Shown here one piece after another: positions 40,951 through 49,815 of a stretch of DNA of 64,000 bases; position 1 is the first letter of the stretch; each line of letters starts with the position of its first letter. Origin of the DNA: Iodobacter arcticus. GTDB taxonomy: Bacteria; Pseudomonadota; Gammaproteobacteria; Burkholderiales; Chitinibacteraceae. A model generated the notes under the pieces. It did not search any database, was not told the origin of the DNA, and worked only from the letters and a program-made list of their open reading frames with translations. A program made the translations under genes and the position numbers. The stretch is from NCBI RefSeq assembly GCF_042664895.1, contig NZ_JBHTBQ010000044.1, positions 124,001 through 188,000 of the forward strand, read 5' to 3'.

Positions 40951-42132
40951 CTAAACCAATCCCTGCTCCAAATCGGCAATTAAATCATCAATATATTCCA
41001 AGCCCACCGAAATACGGATCAGGCCTTCAGTAATCCCTGCGGCCTCGCGCGCTGCGGGGGTGATGCGGGCGTGGGTGGTGCTGGCGGGGTGGGTGATGGT
41101 GCTGCGGGTATCACCTAGATTGGCGGTGCGGCTGATGAGTTGCACGGCATCGACGATTTTCCATGCTTGCTCGCGGCCACCTTTCACCACAAAAGACACC
41201 ATGCCACCACCGGTGTTTTGCTGGGTTATCGCCAACTCATGCTGTGGGTGTGAAGGCAGGCCGGGGTAGTAGACTTGCTCGATAGCAGGATGCGCTTCTA
41301 GGTAAGTGGCTAGCTTTAAGGCGGTTTCAGAATGGGCGCGCATGCGGATAGGCAAGGTTTCTAGGCCCTTAAGTAAGACCCAGGCATTAAAGGCTGACAA
41401 ACTAGGGCCTGCGGTGCGTAGGAATAAATACACCGGCTCGATCAAGGCGGACGAGCCAACCACTGCCCCGCCCAAGACTCGGCCTTGGCCATCAATGTAT
41501 TTAGTGGCTGAATGCACCACCAAATCGGCACCCAACGCTAATGGCTTTTGCAAAATGGGCGTGCAAAAGCAGTTATCCACCACCAGCAGAGCATCGTGCG
41601 CATGGGCGATGTCGGCGATCGTGCGAATATCGCTAATTTCAGTCAGCGGATTGGATGGCGTTTCTAAGAACAGCAGCTTGGTATTCGGCTGGCAGGCATT
41701 TGCCCATTCGGCGGTATCTGTTGCCGAAACATAGGTGACGCTCACGCCAAACTTACTGAGATACACATTGAGCAGCTGAATGGTGGAGCCAAACAGACTG
41801 GCCGAGGCCACTACATGATCGCCAGACTTTAAGTGCGCCATAAACAGCGACAAGATGGCGCTCATGCCTGATGCTGTGGCCACTGCGCGCTCTGCCCCTT
41901 CTAAGGCGGCGAGTCTTTCTTCAAAAGCGCTGACAGTGGGATTGGTAAAGCGAGAATAAATAAACCCAGGAATTTGGCCAGTAAATTTAAGCGAGGCTTC
42001 TTCTGCACTGCCAACCACAAAGCTAGAAGTAAGGTACATGGCATCTGAGTGTTCGCCAAACTGGCTACGGCTGGTGCCCGCGCGAACGGCTAAAGTATCA
42101 GGGTGTAAGGCTGCGAATTCTTCTTCATTCAT
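40951..42132 (-). CDS. metZ: O-succinylhomoserine sulfhydrylase MetZ
   Basis: A 393-aa PLP enzyme of the Cys/Met metabolism family that forms homocysteine from O-succinylhomoserine and sulfide. Signatures: LTSSFVVGSAEEA, FIYSRFTNPTV, ATASGMSAI, the cofactor-binding VVDNCFCTP and the PLP Lys in VVHSATKYIDGQGRVLGG. The C-terminal QLISRTANLGDTRSTITHPAS is typical of MetZ. The gene stands alone, with a MITE-like element upstream and no visible SAM riboswitch. Confidence 0.93.
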   Translation of the reverse strand: MNEEEFAALHPDTLAVRAGTSRSQFGEHSDAMYLTSSFVVGSAEEASLKFTGQIPGFIYSRFTNPTVSAFEERLAALEGAERAVATASGMSAILSLFMAHLKSGDHVVASASLFGSTIQLLNVYLSKFGVSVTYVSATDTAEWANACQPNTKLLFLETPSNPLTEISDIRTIADIAHAHDALLVVDNCFCTPILQKPLALGADLVVHSATKYIDGQGRVLGGAVVGSSALIEPVYLFLRTAGPSLSAFNAWVLLKGLETLPIRMRAHSETALKLATYLEAHPAIEQVYYPGLPSHPQHELAITQQNTGGGMVSFVVKGGREQAWKIVDAVQLISRTANLGDTRSTITHPASTTHARITPAAREAAGITEGLIRISVGLEYIDDLIADLEQGLV

Positions 42133-42199
42133 GGCTTAACTCTACTCACTCACGGTCAACATCAATAAGGGGCTTAAATAGTGTAAGGCTAAGAACTCA

Positions 42200-42342
42200 G
42201 CTCGAAATAATTTCCCTTAATTTCAGAAAGTGAAATGTCGTAGGGTGGGCACGTTTTTGTGCCCACGCTCGCTTAATCTGCCGCGTGAGCACAACGGCAT
42301 GCCCACCCTACGCGGTTGTCATTTCGGGAGATTATTTCGAGC
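42200..42342. mobile_element. 143-bp MITE-like element
   Basis: GCTCGAAATAATTTCCC and GGGAGATTATTTCGAGC are near-perfect terminal inverted repeats. Inside are GTGAAATGTCGTAGGGTGGGC and its counterpart GCCCACCCTACGCGGTTGTC, giving a nested palindrome. It resembles the GTAGGG-type palindromes in the 171-bp MITEs only in its core. No target duplication is clear. Confidence 0.7.
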
Positions 42343-42481
42343 CCAGTGCTAAGTCGCTATTTTATGTGAAGAAAGCGTCTTGTTGCAGTTTATCTGCCGC
42401 CATTCAAATGCAATGCATCTGGCAAACCTATCGTAAGCCGCTTCAAATGCCTTTCGTTCCAAGCAATCCACCTCCTTACTA

Positions 42482-42522
42482 ATGCAACTAGGTTGCGCAA
42501 CTAAGTTGCATTTAGGTATGCT
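42482..42522 (+). promoter_or_regulatory. Promoter with a 30-bp palindromic operator upstream of the CobW-type gene
   Basis: A near-perfect 30-bp palindrome at 42482-42511, centred on TTGCGCAA with ATGCAACT and AGTTGCAT at its ends. It consists of two overlapping GCAAC-N3-GTTGC units. It covers the -35 TTGCGC (42493-42498); TATGCT (42517-42522) follows 18 bp later. The layout is that of a repressor site. The half-sites do not look like the known GTTATA-type Zur box. Confidence 0.7.
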
Positions 42523-42544
42523 AATGCTTTTACAGGAGTGCAAT

Positions 42545-43744
42545 ATGAATAAGCAACTACCCGTCACGGTTTTGTCCGGCTTTTTAGGCGCTGGCAAAAC
42601 AACGCTACTGAATCATATTTTGCAAAACCGTGAAGGCTTGCGCGTGGCCGTGATTGTGAATGATTTATCCAATATCAATATTGATGGCGAGCTCATCCAT
42701 CAAGGTGGCTTTAAGCGCGGCGAAGAAAAACTGGTGGAAATGAGTAATGGCTGCATTTGCTGCACCCTGCGTGAAGACTTGCTTGAAGAAGTAGCCAAGC
42801 TTGCCAAAGAAAATCGCTTTGATTATCTGCTGATCGAATCAAGCGGCATTGCCGAGCCTTTGCCCGTGGCTGAAACCTTTACATTCAGAGATGAAAAAGG
42901 CCAATCGCTGTCTGATATCGCACGATTAGATACGATGATTACCGTTGTAGATGCCTTTAACTTTTTAAAAGATTACGCCAGTGCCGATCTGTTAAGTGAT
43001 CGTGGCGAAACCGCGGGCGATGGCGATGATAGAGCGCTGGTTGATTTGCTGATTGAGCAGATTGAGTTCTGTGATGTGCTGATTATTAGTAAATCCGACA
43101 TGATTAGCGTGGCGCAGCTGGCTGAGCTACAAAGCATTTTAACGGCGCTCAACCCACGGGCGATTCAAGAAATCGCCATCCATGGACAAGTGCCACTCAA
43201 GCGCATCATGGGAACGGGGCTGTTTGATTTTGAAGTGGCCGCTAATTCGCCCGGCTGGCTACAAGGATTGCGCGGTGAAGAAATCCCCGAAACAGAGGAA
43301 TACGGCATCTCCAGCTTTGTATGGCATGCCCCCTGCCCCATGCATCCACAGCGCTTCTGGGATTTAATCCATAGCGAATGGCCAGGGGTTTTACGATCTA
43401 AAGGTTTTTTTTGGCTAGCTAGCCGCCCTGATTTTGCAGGCAGCTGGTCGCAGGCAGGTGGTGCATGTCGCCATGAAGCGGGTGGATATTGGTGGGCCAG
43501 CGTGCCAAAGAAACACTGGCCAGAAGACGATGAGCAGATTGCAGAGATCATGGAGCGCTGGGACGATCACTTTGGCGATCGCAGGCAAGAGATTGTGTTT
43601 ATTGGGCAAGATATAGATGAAGTCGGTTTTCGTGCACGGCTTAATCACTGCTTACTGAGCGAGAAGGAATTAGTCTTGGGGGTAGAGCAATGGGCTCATT
43701 TTCAAGACCCGTTTCCGCGATGGGCCGCGCAGCCCACAGGGTAA
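42545..43744 (+). CDS. CobW/COG0523 GTPase, zinc metallochaperone (ZigA/YciC type)
   Basis: A 399-aa GTPase. Walker A is GFLGAGKTTL near residue 15, then the metal-binding NGCICCTLRED, the ESSGIAEP motif and SKSD for guanine specificity. The CobW C-terminal domain carries FFWLASRPDFAGSWSQAGG and WASVPKKHWPEDDE, as in the ZigA/YciC group that delivers zinc under shortage. ATG 42545 has AGGAG 7 nt upstream; an in-frame ATG at 42482 lies within the operator and is rejected. Monocistronic, ending at a hairpin. Zinc dependence is from family knowledge. Confidence 0.88.
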   Translation: MNKQLPVTVLSGFLGAGKTTLLNHILQNREGLRVAVIVNDLSNINIDGELIHQGGFKRGEEKLVEMSNGCICCTLREDLLEEVAKLAKENRFDYLLIESSGIAEPLPVAETFTFRDEKGQSLSDIARLDTMITVVDAFNFLKDYASADLLSDRGETAGDGDDRALVDLLIEQIEFCDVLIISKSDMISVAQLAELQSILTALNPRAIQEIAIHGQVPLKRIMGTGLFDFEVAANSPGWLQGLRGEEIPETEEYGISSFVWHAPCPMHPQRFWDLIHSEWPGVLRSKGFFWLASRPDFAGSWSQAGGACRHEAGGYWWASVPKKHWPEDDEQIAEIMERWDDHFGDRRQEIVFIGQDIDEVGFRARLNHCLLSEKELVLGVEQWAHFQDPFPRWAAQPTG

Positions 43745-43753
43745 GCCCAACAA

Positions 43754-43775
43754 AAAGCCCCCTTGCGGGGGCTTC
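43754..43775. terminator. Hairpin between the CobW-type gene and purF
   Basis: AAAGCCCCC and GGGGGCTTC flank a short TTGC loop between two convergent genes. T-runs are short, so it is a moderate terminator. Confidence 0.6.
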
Positions 43776-43797
43776 GCTTGCTGAATGCCTATCGAGC

Positions 43798-45339
43798 TTA
43801 AAGCAGATTCTGCTCGCCCACACCGATATTCATATCTAATAAGCGGCTTTCTGCTACATCACCGGCTTTGGCCGATAAAGGGGACAAACGCTTTGCTTCT
43901 AATTCATCCAAATAAGCGGAAGTAATATCGCCCGTGATGTATTTACCATCGAAACAGGATGTTTCAAAAGAAGTGATTTTGCCTGCACTGGCTTTGCTAC
44001 ACGCATCAATCAAGGCATCTAGCTCTTGATAAATAATGGCATCTACACCAATTTCATCGGCAATTTGCTGATCCGTACGGCCCGTTGCAATCAGCTCTGC
44101 ACGCGTTGGCATATCAATACCATAAACGTGTGGGAACATCACTGGCGGCGCTGCAGAAGCTAAATACACTTTAGTTGCACCGCAATCTCTAACCATTTGC
44201 ACAATTTGGCGGCTGGTTGTACCACGTACAATTGAATCGTCTACCAGCAATACATTCTTGCCACGAAATTCAACAGCAATTGGATTAAGCTTTTGGCGAA
44301 CTGATTTTTTACGGCTGGCCTGGCCCGGCATAATAAAGGTGCGGCCAATATAGCGGTTTTTCATAAAGCCTTCGCGATATGGCAAACCTAATTTATTAGC
44401 TAATTGCAAGGCTGAATCACGGCTGGTATCCGGAATAGGAATCACCACGTCGATATCGAGCTTTGGAATAACAGCGGCCACTTTATCGGCTAGATTCTCA
44501 CCCATATTTAATCGCGCTTCGTGTACTGAAATACCATCAATCACGGTATCAGGGCGAGCGAAATAAACATGTTCAAAAATACAAGGCACCAGCACAGGAT
44601 TAGCATGACACTGCTTACTATGGAACTCACCTTCAAAGGTCACATAAACGGCTTCACCCGGCGCAATATCACGCTCAAACTTAAAGCCTAATACATCGTG
44701 AGCCACCGATTCAGAGGCCACAATATATTCAAGGCCTTCTGGTGTTTCATGTGTGCCCAAGCAAAGCGGGCGAATACCGTAAGGATCACGAAACGCCACC
44801 AAGCCAAAGCCAGCAATCATCGCAACCACAGCATAAGCACCTTTAACCCGTGCATGCACCGCTGTAATGGCATCAAAAACCGTATCCGCATCAAGCTGTG
44901 GGCCTTTTACGCGGCGGGATAATTCATGGGCAAACACATTCAGCAACGCTTCAGAATCTGAATTGGTGTTGATATGGCGCAGATCAGTGCGGTACATATC
45001 TTCTTTCAGCTGCTTATCGTTGGTCAAATTGCCGTTATGCGCCAGCACGATACCAAAAGGGCTGTTGACATAAAATGGCTGTGATTCCGCTAGGCTGGAT
45101 GCGGAGCCTGCCGTTGGGTAGCGCACATGCCCAATCCCTGCATTGCCCATCAAAGAGCGCATATTGCGAGTGCGGAATACATCACTCACTAAGCCTTGCC
45201 CTTTGTGCATATGGAGCGTCAGCCCCTCTGCCGTCACAATCCCTGCTGCGTCTTGCCCACGATGTTGTAAAACCAACAAGCCATCGTACAACAGCTGATT
45301 AACGGGTGTCTTGGCGACGATACCTACAATGCCACACAT
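43798..45339 (-). CDS. purF: Amidophosphoribosyltransferase PurF
   Basis: PurF makes phosphoribosylamine from PRPP and glutamine, the first committed step of purine synthesis. The 513-aa protein begins MCGIVGIV, so Cys2 (mature Cys1) is the glutaminase nucleophile. LQHRGQDAAG and IGHVRYPTAG follow. The PRPP loop is VLLVDDSIVRGTTSRQ. C-terminal length is as in E. coli (505 aa). It follows cvpA, the usual arrangement, with 135 bp between them. Confidence 0.98.
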   Translation of the reverse strand: MCGIVGIVAKTPVNQLLYDGLLVLQHRGQDAAGIVTAEGLTLHMHKGQGLVSDVFRTRNMRSLMGNAGIGHVRYPTAGSASSLAESQPFYVNSPFGIVLAHNGNLTNDKQLKEDMYRTDLRHINTNSDSEALLNVFAHELSRRVKGPQLDADTVFDAITAVHARVKGAYAVVAMIAGFGLVAFRDPYGIRPLCLGTHETPEGLEYIVASESVAHDVLGFKFERDIAPGEAVYVTFEGEFHSKQCHANPVLVPCIFEHVYFARPDTVIDGISVHEARLNMGENLADKVAAVIPKLDIDVVIPIPDTSRDSALQLANKLGLPYREGFMKNRYIGRTFIMPGQASRKKSVRQKLNPIAVEFRGKNVLLVDDSIVRGTTSRQIVQMVRDCGATKVYLASAAPPVMFPHVYGIDMPTRAELIATGRTDQQIADEIGVDAIIYQELDALIDACSKASAGKITSFETSCFDGKYITGDITSAYLDELEAKRLSPLSAKAGDVAESRLLDMNIGVGEQNLL

Positions 45340-45474
45340 CAGAAATGCCCCTTTGAGTTCTTAATCGTAACGAATGCGTTGCCAATCATTCTGGCAATAA
45401 ATTTTGGCCTTAACGGCGACTTCTAAAACAAGGAATTAAACGCACAGGCCATAGATCAAGCCTATAAAACGCAA

Positions 45475-45966
45475 TTAATCGTAACGAATACGTGCAGCCA
45501 GCGATTCTGGTAACCAGATTTTAGTCATCACCGCCGCTTCTTCAAATAAAGGGCTAAACATGGCATTCCGCCAGATGGTTTGCTTGGGCAGGCTGGTAAA
45601 GCCAGCCAGCAGTACCAAGGTAAGGCTTAATAAAAAACCCCGCACTAAACCAAACCCTGCACCAAATAAGCGATCCACAGGCTTTAAACCTGTTACTTGC
45701 ATAAATTGATTGAGCGTCACTCTGAGTAAGGCAGAAAGCACCCATGCCACAAAAAAGATAGACACAAAAGCAGCTAAGTAACGCAGCTCTTCATTAGGTA
45801 AATTTTGTGGCATCCATTGAGCCACCGCGCTTGAATAGTGACTAGCCAGCCAAAACGCCAGCACCCATGCCGCCAGTGCCAGCGCTTCCTGTACCAGGCC
45901 CCGCATCACTGAAAGCAACATGGAAAGACCCATAATGCCTAAAACCGTGTAATCAAAGCCAGTCAT
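45475..45966 (-). CDS. cvpA: CvpA family membrane protein
   Basis: A 163-aa inner-membrane protein with four helices: about residues 5-25, 27-45, 60-80 and 105-125. MTGFDYTVLGIMGLSMLLSVMRGLVQEALAL in parts and RLFGAGFGLVRGFL are family signatures. CvpA is needed for colicin V export and bile or envelope stress tolerance in enterics; its activity is unknown. It sits between the SPOR gene and purF, the classical order. Confidence 0.92.
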   Translation of the reverse strand: MTGFDYTVLGIMGLSMLLSVMRGLVQEALALAAWVLAFWLASHYSSAVAQWMPQNLPNEELRYLAAFVSIFFVAWVLSALLRVTLNQFMQVTGLKPVDRLFGAGFGLVRGFLLSLTLVLLAGFTSLPKQTIWRNAMFSPLFEEAAVMTKIWLPESLAARIRYD

Positions 45967-45974
45967 GCTTAAGC

Positions 45975-46718
45975 CTATTTGCTAGACAGGTGCCCGCTAA
46001 ATCCAAGCACTCCCATTTTTTTAAGGTAACTTTGTGCTTTTGCTTCATCGCTTACCGGCCCCACCCTTACCCGGGTTAATGAGCCTTTGTCTGTTGCGGT
46101 TTTTTCTGAATAGGCAGGAATTCCGGTGCCTTGTAATTTGCTGACGACTTGAGCCGCTTTTTCAGCGTCTGCATACGCACCCACTTGAATGAAGTAGCGC
46201 TTATCGGCTGAGGCGGTTTGCTTCGCGGCGGGTGCACCATCTAAGCCTTCCAGAATCCGTAAAGGATCAACAGCGGGCTTAGCTTTAGGCGTTGGTGTTG
46301 CAGTAGGTGCAGGCGTAGTAACCACTGCTTTCTTCTGATGATTAACCAGCTTGCCCGGCAACACATTCTGTGCGGTACTCGCGGCACGATAAACGGGCAC
46401 GGCAGTTGGCACAGGCGTTGCTAGCACTTCTGGCTCTGCTGGCACAGGCGTCAACAACGCTGCTTCAGCAGGCGCAGATGCGACTTGCCCGGGCAAGGCT
46501 GCCAGCACTGGCTCTGAGGTGGGCGGCTGTTGCAAGGCAGGCGAGCTTGAAATAATTTCGATCGCGTTTGCTCCTGCAATCGTTGCAGGTGGCTCGCTAT
46601 CAAGCGCTGTCCATAATACGATCAAGGCGAACAGCACTAAGGCAATCGCTCCGACTAAGCGGCGACGTGCACGTTTTTTAAGTTGCAGCAAATCTTCGCT
46701 GACATTTCTATTAAGCAT
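45975..46718 (-). CDS. SPOR domain protein (DedD-like)
   Basis: A 247-aa bitopic protein: short cytoplasmic start with a basic run, a membrane helix at about 22-40 (LVGAIALVLFALIVLWTAL), a long Pro/Ala/Thr-rich linker and a C-terminal SPOR domain (about 170-247; RYFIQVGAYADAEKAAQVV, LTRVRVGPVSDEAKA). SPOR domains bind denuded septal glycan, so it should localise to the division site. Place between folC and cvpA matches dedD in E. coli. Confidence 0.9.
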   Translation of the reverse strand: MLNRNVSEDLLQLKKRARRRLVGAIALVLFALIVLWTALDSEPPATIAGANAIEIISSSPALQQPPTSEPVLAALPGQVASAPAEAALLTPVPAEPEVLATPVPTAVPVYRAASTAQNVLPGKLVNHQKKAVVTTPAPTATPTPKAKPAVDPLRILEGLDGAPAAKQTASADKRYFIQVGAYADAEKAAQVVSKLQGTGIPAYSEKTATDKGSLTRVRVGPVSDEAKAQSYLKKMGVLGFSGHLSSK

Positions 46719-46720
46719 AT

Positions 46721-48004
46721 TCAGCGCTCACGCGTCGCCATCACTTCAGCAACTGTGTAAAAGGATCCAAAGGCGAGAATTCTATCACTTTCCTCGGCTA
46801 GCTTACAGGCCGCAGCAAAAGCAAGAGGCACATTCTCATAAATATTTATTTTAGCAAGCGGTGCAAGCTTGCCGACAAGCTTCGCAAGTTGCTCTGGAGC
46901 GGCTGCGCGTGGCAGTTGTGGTGCGGCTAAATGCCAAACATCAATACGATCTGCCAGTAATTCCACCACACCCGCAATATCTTTATCTGCCATCATCCCC
47001 ATCACCGCATGGGTGACCGGGTAAAAACCCATACTATCTAAATTGGCGCGTAAGACTTTCGCGGCATGCGGATTATGCCCCACATCCAGTACCACCGCCG
47101 GTCGACCTGGTAAAACCTGAAAACGCGCTGCTAACTCCACTTCCAGCAAACCACGCTTGATGTCACCAATTGCAACCGGCAGCACTTCTTTTACCGCATC
47201 AAGCAGCGCCAGCACAACCGCAGCATTACCTAATTGATATTGGCCACGTAACGCAGGGAACGGCAGAGCGTGGCGGCGAACACCCGCCTTATTCCACCAT
47301 GTCCACTGCTGGCCTTCAGCTTGTTTTTCAAAACCAAAATCCTGACCGATCAATTGCAGATTTGCGCCAATACGCTGCGCTTCTGCGATCAAGGTCTGGG
47401 GCGGCTCAGGGTCTGCACAAATTGCAATCTTGTTCGGGCGGTAAATTCCCGCTTTTTCATGGCCAATCGCTTCGCGCGTGTCACCCAAGTACGCTTGGTG
47501 ATCCAAACCAACATTCACCACCGCAGAAGCAAACGGCTCAAAAACATTAACCGCATCTAAACGCCCGCCCAAGCCTACTTCAAGCACGGCCACATCAACG
47601 CCTGCCACCATAAACTGCTGCATGGCGGCTAAAGTGCCAAATTCAAAGTAAGTGAGCGAGACATCTGCACGCGCGACCTCAATGGCCTGAAAGCTAGCCA
47701 CAATTGCAGCATCAGCAGCAGGCACAAGGTTAATGGCTACCCGTTCCTGATAGTGCAATAAATGGGGCGAGGTATAAGTACCTACCTTATAACCCGCAGC
47801 GCACAAGATGCTGGACAGCATGGTGCATACCGAACCCTTGCCGTTTGTCCCTCCCACCAGTAATACAGGAAAATCGGGCTTTAAACCCAAAGCATCACGC
47901 ACACGAGCAACCCGCTCCAGCCCCATATCAATGGCGCTGGGGTGAAGTTGTTCTAAATGGGAAAGCCACGCATCAAGGGAGAGGGAATCAAACGGAATAG
48001 GCAT
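46721..48004 (-). CDS. folC: Bifunctional folylpolyglutamate/dihydrofolate synthase FolC
   Basis: A 427-aa Mur-ligase-fold enzyme that adds glutamate to dihydropteroate and folates. The P-loop is VGGTNGKGSVCTML near residue 52, then the lysyl/omega-loop region TSPHLLHYQERVAIN and EVGLGGRLDAVN. The final domain has VVLDVGHNPHAA. Start ATG overlaps the accD stop by 1 nt (TGATG in the coding sense), so it is translationally coupled. Same gene order as in E. coli (accD-folC-dedD-cvpA-purF). Confidence 0.95.
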   Translation of the reverse strand: MPIPFDSLSLDAWLSHLEQLHPSAIDMGLERVARVRDALGLKPDFPVLLVGGTNGKGSVCTMLSSILCAAGYKVGTYTSPHLLHYQERVAINLVPAADAAIVASFQAIEVARADVSLTYFEFGTLAAMQQFMVAGVDVAVLEVGLGGRLDAVNVFEPFASAVVNVGLDHQAYLGDTREAIGHEKAGIYRPNKIAICADPEPPQTLIAEAQRIGANLQLIGQDFGFEKQAEGQQWTWWNKAGVRRHALPFPALRGQYQLGNAAVVLALLDAVKEVLPVAIGDIKRGLLEVELAARFQVLPGRPAVVLDVGHNPHAAKVLRANLDSMGFYPVTHAVMGMMADKDIAGVVELLADRIDVWHLAAPQLPRAAAPEQLAKLVGKLAPLAKINIYENVPLAFAAACKLAEESDRILAFGSFYTVAEVMATRER

Positions 48005-48870
48005 CAGTTGAGGGCTGGCTGTTTAGAAAGAAGGGTCATTAATTGCGCTAATTTCTGGCGCATTTCACGGCGATCAACAATCATATCAATCGCGCCTTTT
48101 TGCAGTAGAAATTCAGAACGCTGAAAGCCTTCTGGCAGTGTTTCGCGCACCGTTTGCTCGATCACACGCGGGCCAGCAAAGCCAATCAACGCACCTGGCT
48201 CGGCCATCACCACATCGCCCAAAAAGGCAAAAGAAGCAGATACGCCGCCCATGGTCGGATCGGTCAAAATAGAAATAAAAGGGAGCTTTTTATCCGCAAG
48301 TTTAGTCAGAATGGCGCTGGTTTTAGCCATTTGCATCAATGAATTCAAGCCTTCCTGCATCCGTGCACCACCCGAGGCTGATACACAAATAAACGGCACA
48401 TTGTTTTCGATGGCAGTACGCACACCCCGTACAAAGCGCTCACCCACGACCGAGCCCATCGATCCACCAATAAACTTAAACTCAAAAGCGGCTATGACTA
48501 CGGGTACAGTTAAAATCGCACCTTGCATCACCACCATTGCATCGTCTTCGCCTGTATCCGCTTGGGCCGCGTTAATACGATCAATGTATTTTTTACTGTC
48601 TTTAAATTTGAGTACGTCCAGCGGTTTAACTTCCGCACCAATCTCAAAGCGCCCTTCCTGATCAAGCAAGATATCAAGACGGCGACGAGCATAGACCGCA
48701 TTGTGATAATCACATTTTGGGCAAACTTCTAAATTGTTTTCCAGATCAGTGCGGTATAAAACCGCGCTGCAGGCCGGGCACTTATGCCAAAGGCCTTCCG
48801 GTACACCGGATTTGGTTACCGTGGTACGGATCTTAATCTTCGGCGGAAGCAGTTTTTGCAGCCAGCTCAT
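48004..48870 (-). CDS. accD: Acetyl-CoA carboxylase carboxyltransferase subunit beta, AccD
   Basis: A 288-aa subunit of the enzyme making malonyl-CoA for fatty acid synthesis. The N-terminal zinc ribbon has four Cys in CPACSAVLY and CPKCDYH; the carboxyltransferase core has GGSMGSVVGERFVRG, SASGGARMQEGLNSLMQM and DPTMGGVSASFA, with the C-terminal FAGPRVIEQTVRE. Pairs with AccA encoded elsewhere. Follows trpA by 137 bp and leads folC. Confidence 0.97.
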   Translation of the reverse strand: MSWLQKLLPPKIKIRTTVTKSGVPEGLWHKCPACSAVLYRTDLENNLEVCPKCDYHNAVYARRRLDILLDQEGRFEIGAEVKPLDVLKFKDSKKYIDRINAAQADTGEDDAMVVMQGAILTVPVVIAAFEFKFIGGSMGSVVGERFVRGVRTAIENNVPFICVSASGGARMQEGLNSLMQMAKTSAILTKLADKKLPFISILTDPTMGGVSASFAFLGDVVMAEPGALIGFAGPRVIEQTVRETLPEGFQRSEFLLQKGAIDMIVDRREMRQKLAQLMTLLSKQPALN

Positions 48871-48913
48871 TGTTATTCCTCTATCAGTACAGCCCTAACA
48901 AAACCATTACAGG

Positions 48914-48975
48914 AGGCCACTTTAAAGCGGCCTTTACTCAAAACCAAAGTAAGACTGAGTGGCAATGCCACTCAG
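48914..48975 (-). terminator. Two stem-loops between trpA and accD
   Basis: CTGAGTGGCATTGCCACTCAG (48955-48975) and AGGCCGCTTTAAAGTGGCCT (48914-48933), minus-strand sense, are near-perfect palindromes. Neither is followed by a good T-run, so they may attenuate rather than end transcription. Confidence 0.4.
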
Positions 48976-49007
48976 GCTACCGTGTTGATGAACATTGCAA
49001 CAATCTG

Positions 49008-49811
49008 TTAAGCGCGGGCGGTGTCCATCGCGGCACGAATGCCGGTAAGAAAATCAGTTAATCGATCAGCCAGGCCTTCTTCTCCGGCCTCGGCTTCTTT
49101 TACCAAACGTGAACCAATCACCACTGCATCGGCCACAGCAGCCACGGCTTTCGCTGTGGCTGCATCACTAATCCCAAAACCAACACCAACCGGGATGGTG
49201 AGATATTCTTTGATTACACTCAACTTTTCAGTCACATCGCTAATATCCAGATTCGCCGAGCCGGTGACCCCTTTCAGCGAAACATAGTACACATAGCCTG
49301 CAGCCATCTCAGCAACTGCTTTAATTCGCGATATATGCGTAGTTGGGGCTAGCAAAAAGATAGGATCTATCCCGTGCGCTTTTAAAATGGCCACACGCTC
49401 TTTTGCTTCTTCAGGCGGCAAATCAACCGTCAGCACGCCATCTACCCCAGCCAGTACCGCCGCCTTAGAAAACACCTCGTAACCCATCGCTTCCATCGGG
49501 TTAGCATAGCCCATCAGTACCACGGGGGTTTCTGTGTTTTGCTGGCGAAATTCAGCCACCATACCCAGCACATGGCGCAAAGAAACACCATGCAAAAGCG
49601 CACGCTCTGAAGCACGCTGAATCACCGGGCCATCTGCCATCGGGTCAGAGAACGGCACACCCAGCTCTAAGATATCAGCGCCGCCCGCAACCAGTGCGTG
49701 CATGACTTCTACCGTAACACGAGGATGCGGATCGCCTGCCGTAATAAAAGGAATTAGCGCTTGGCGGTTCTGACTTTGCAAACGTGTAAATGTCTGTTGA
49801 ATTCTGGACAT
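49008..49811 (-). CDS. trpA: Tryptophan synthase alpha subunit
   Basis: TrpA cleaves indole-3-glycerol phosphate to indole, which passes to TrpB. The 267-aa barrel has LIPFITAGDPHP, the catalytic Glu in LELGVPFSDPMADGP with the following Asp, MGYANPMEAMG, VDLPPEE and GFGISDAATA. ATG 49811 lies 4 nt after the trpB stop and is preferred over an in-frame TTG at 49826. Part of trpF-trpB-trpA. Confidence 0.97.
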   Translation of the reverse strand: MSRIQQTFTRLQSQNRQALIPFITAGDPHPRVTVEVMHALVAGGADILELGVPFSDPMADGPVIQRASERALLHGVSLRHVLGMVAEFRQQNTETPVVLMGYANPMEAMGYEVFSKAAVLAGVDGVLTVDLPPEEAKERVAILKAHGIDPIFLLAPTTHISRIKAVAEMAAGYVYYVSLKGVTGSANLDISDVTEKLSVIKEYLTIPVGVGFGISDAATAKAVAAVADAVVIGSRLVKEAEAGEEGLADRLTDFLTGIRAAMDTARA

Positions 49812-49815
49812 AGCA

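Noticed and set aside
40717..40983. 88-codon frame upstream of metZ
   Set aside because: It consists mostly of repeat sequence and overlaps the end of metZ on the opposite strand.
42133..42200. SAM riboswitch before metZ
   Set aside because: The leader is short and contains no structured motif; the nearby palindromes belong to the MITE-like element.
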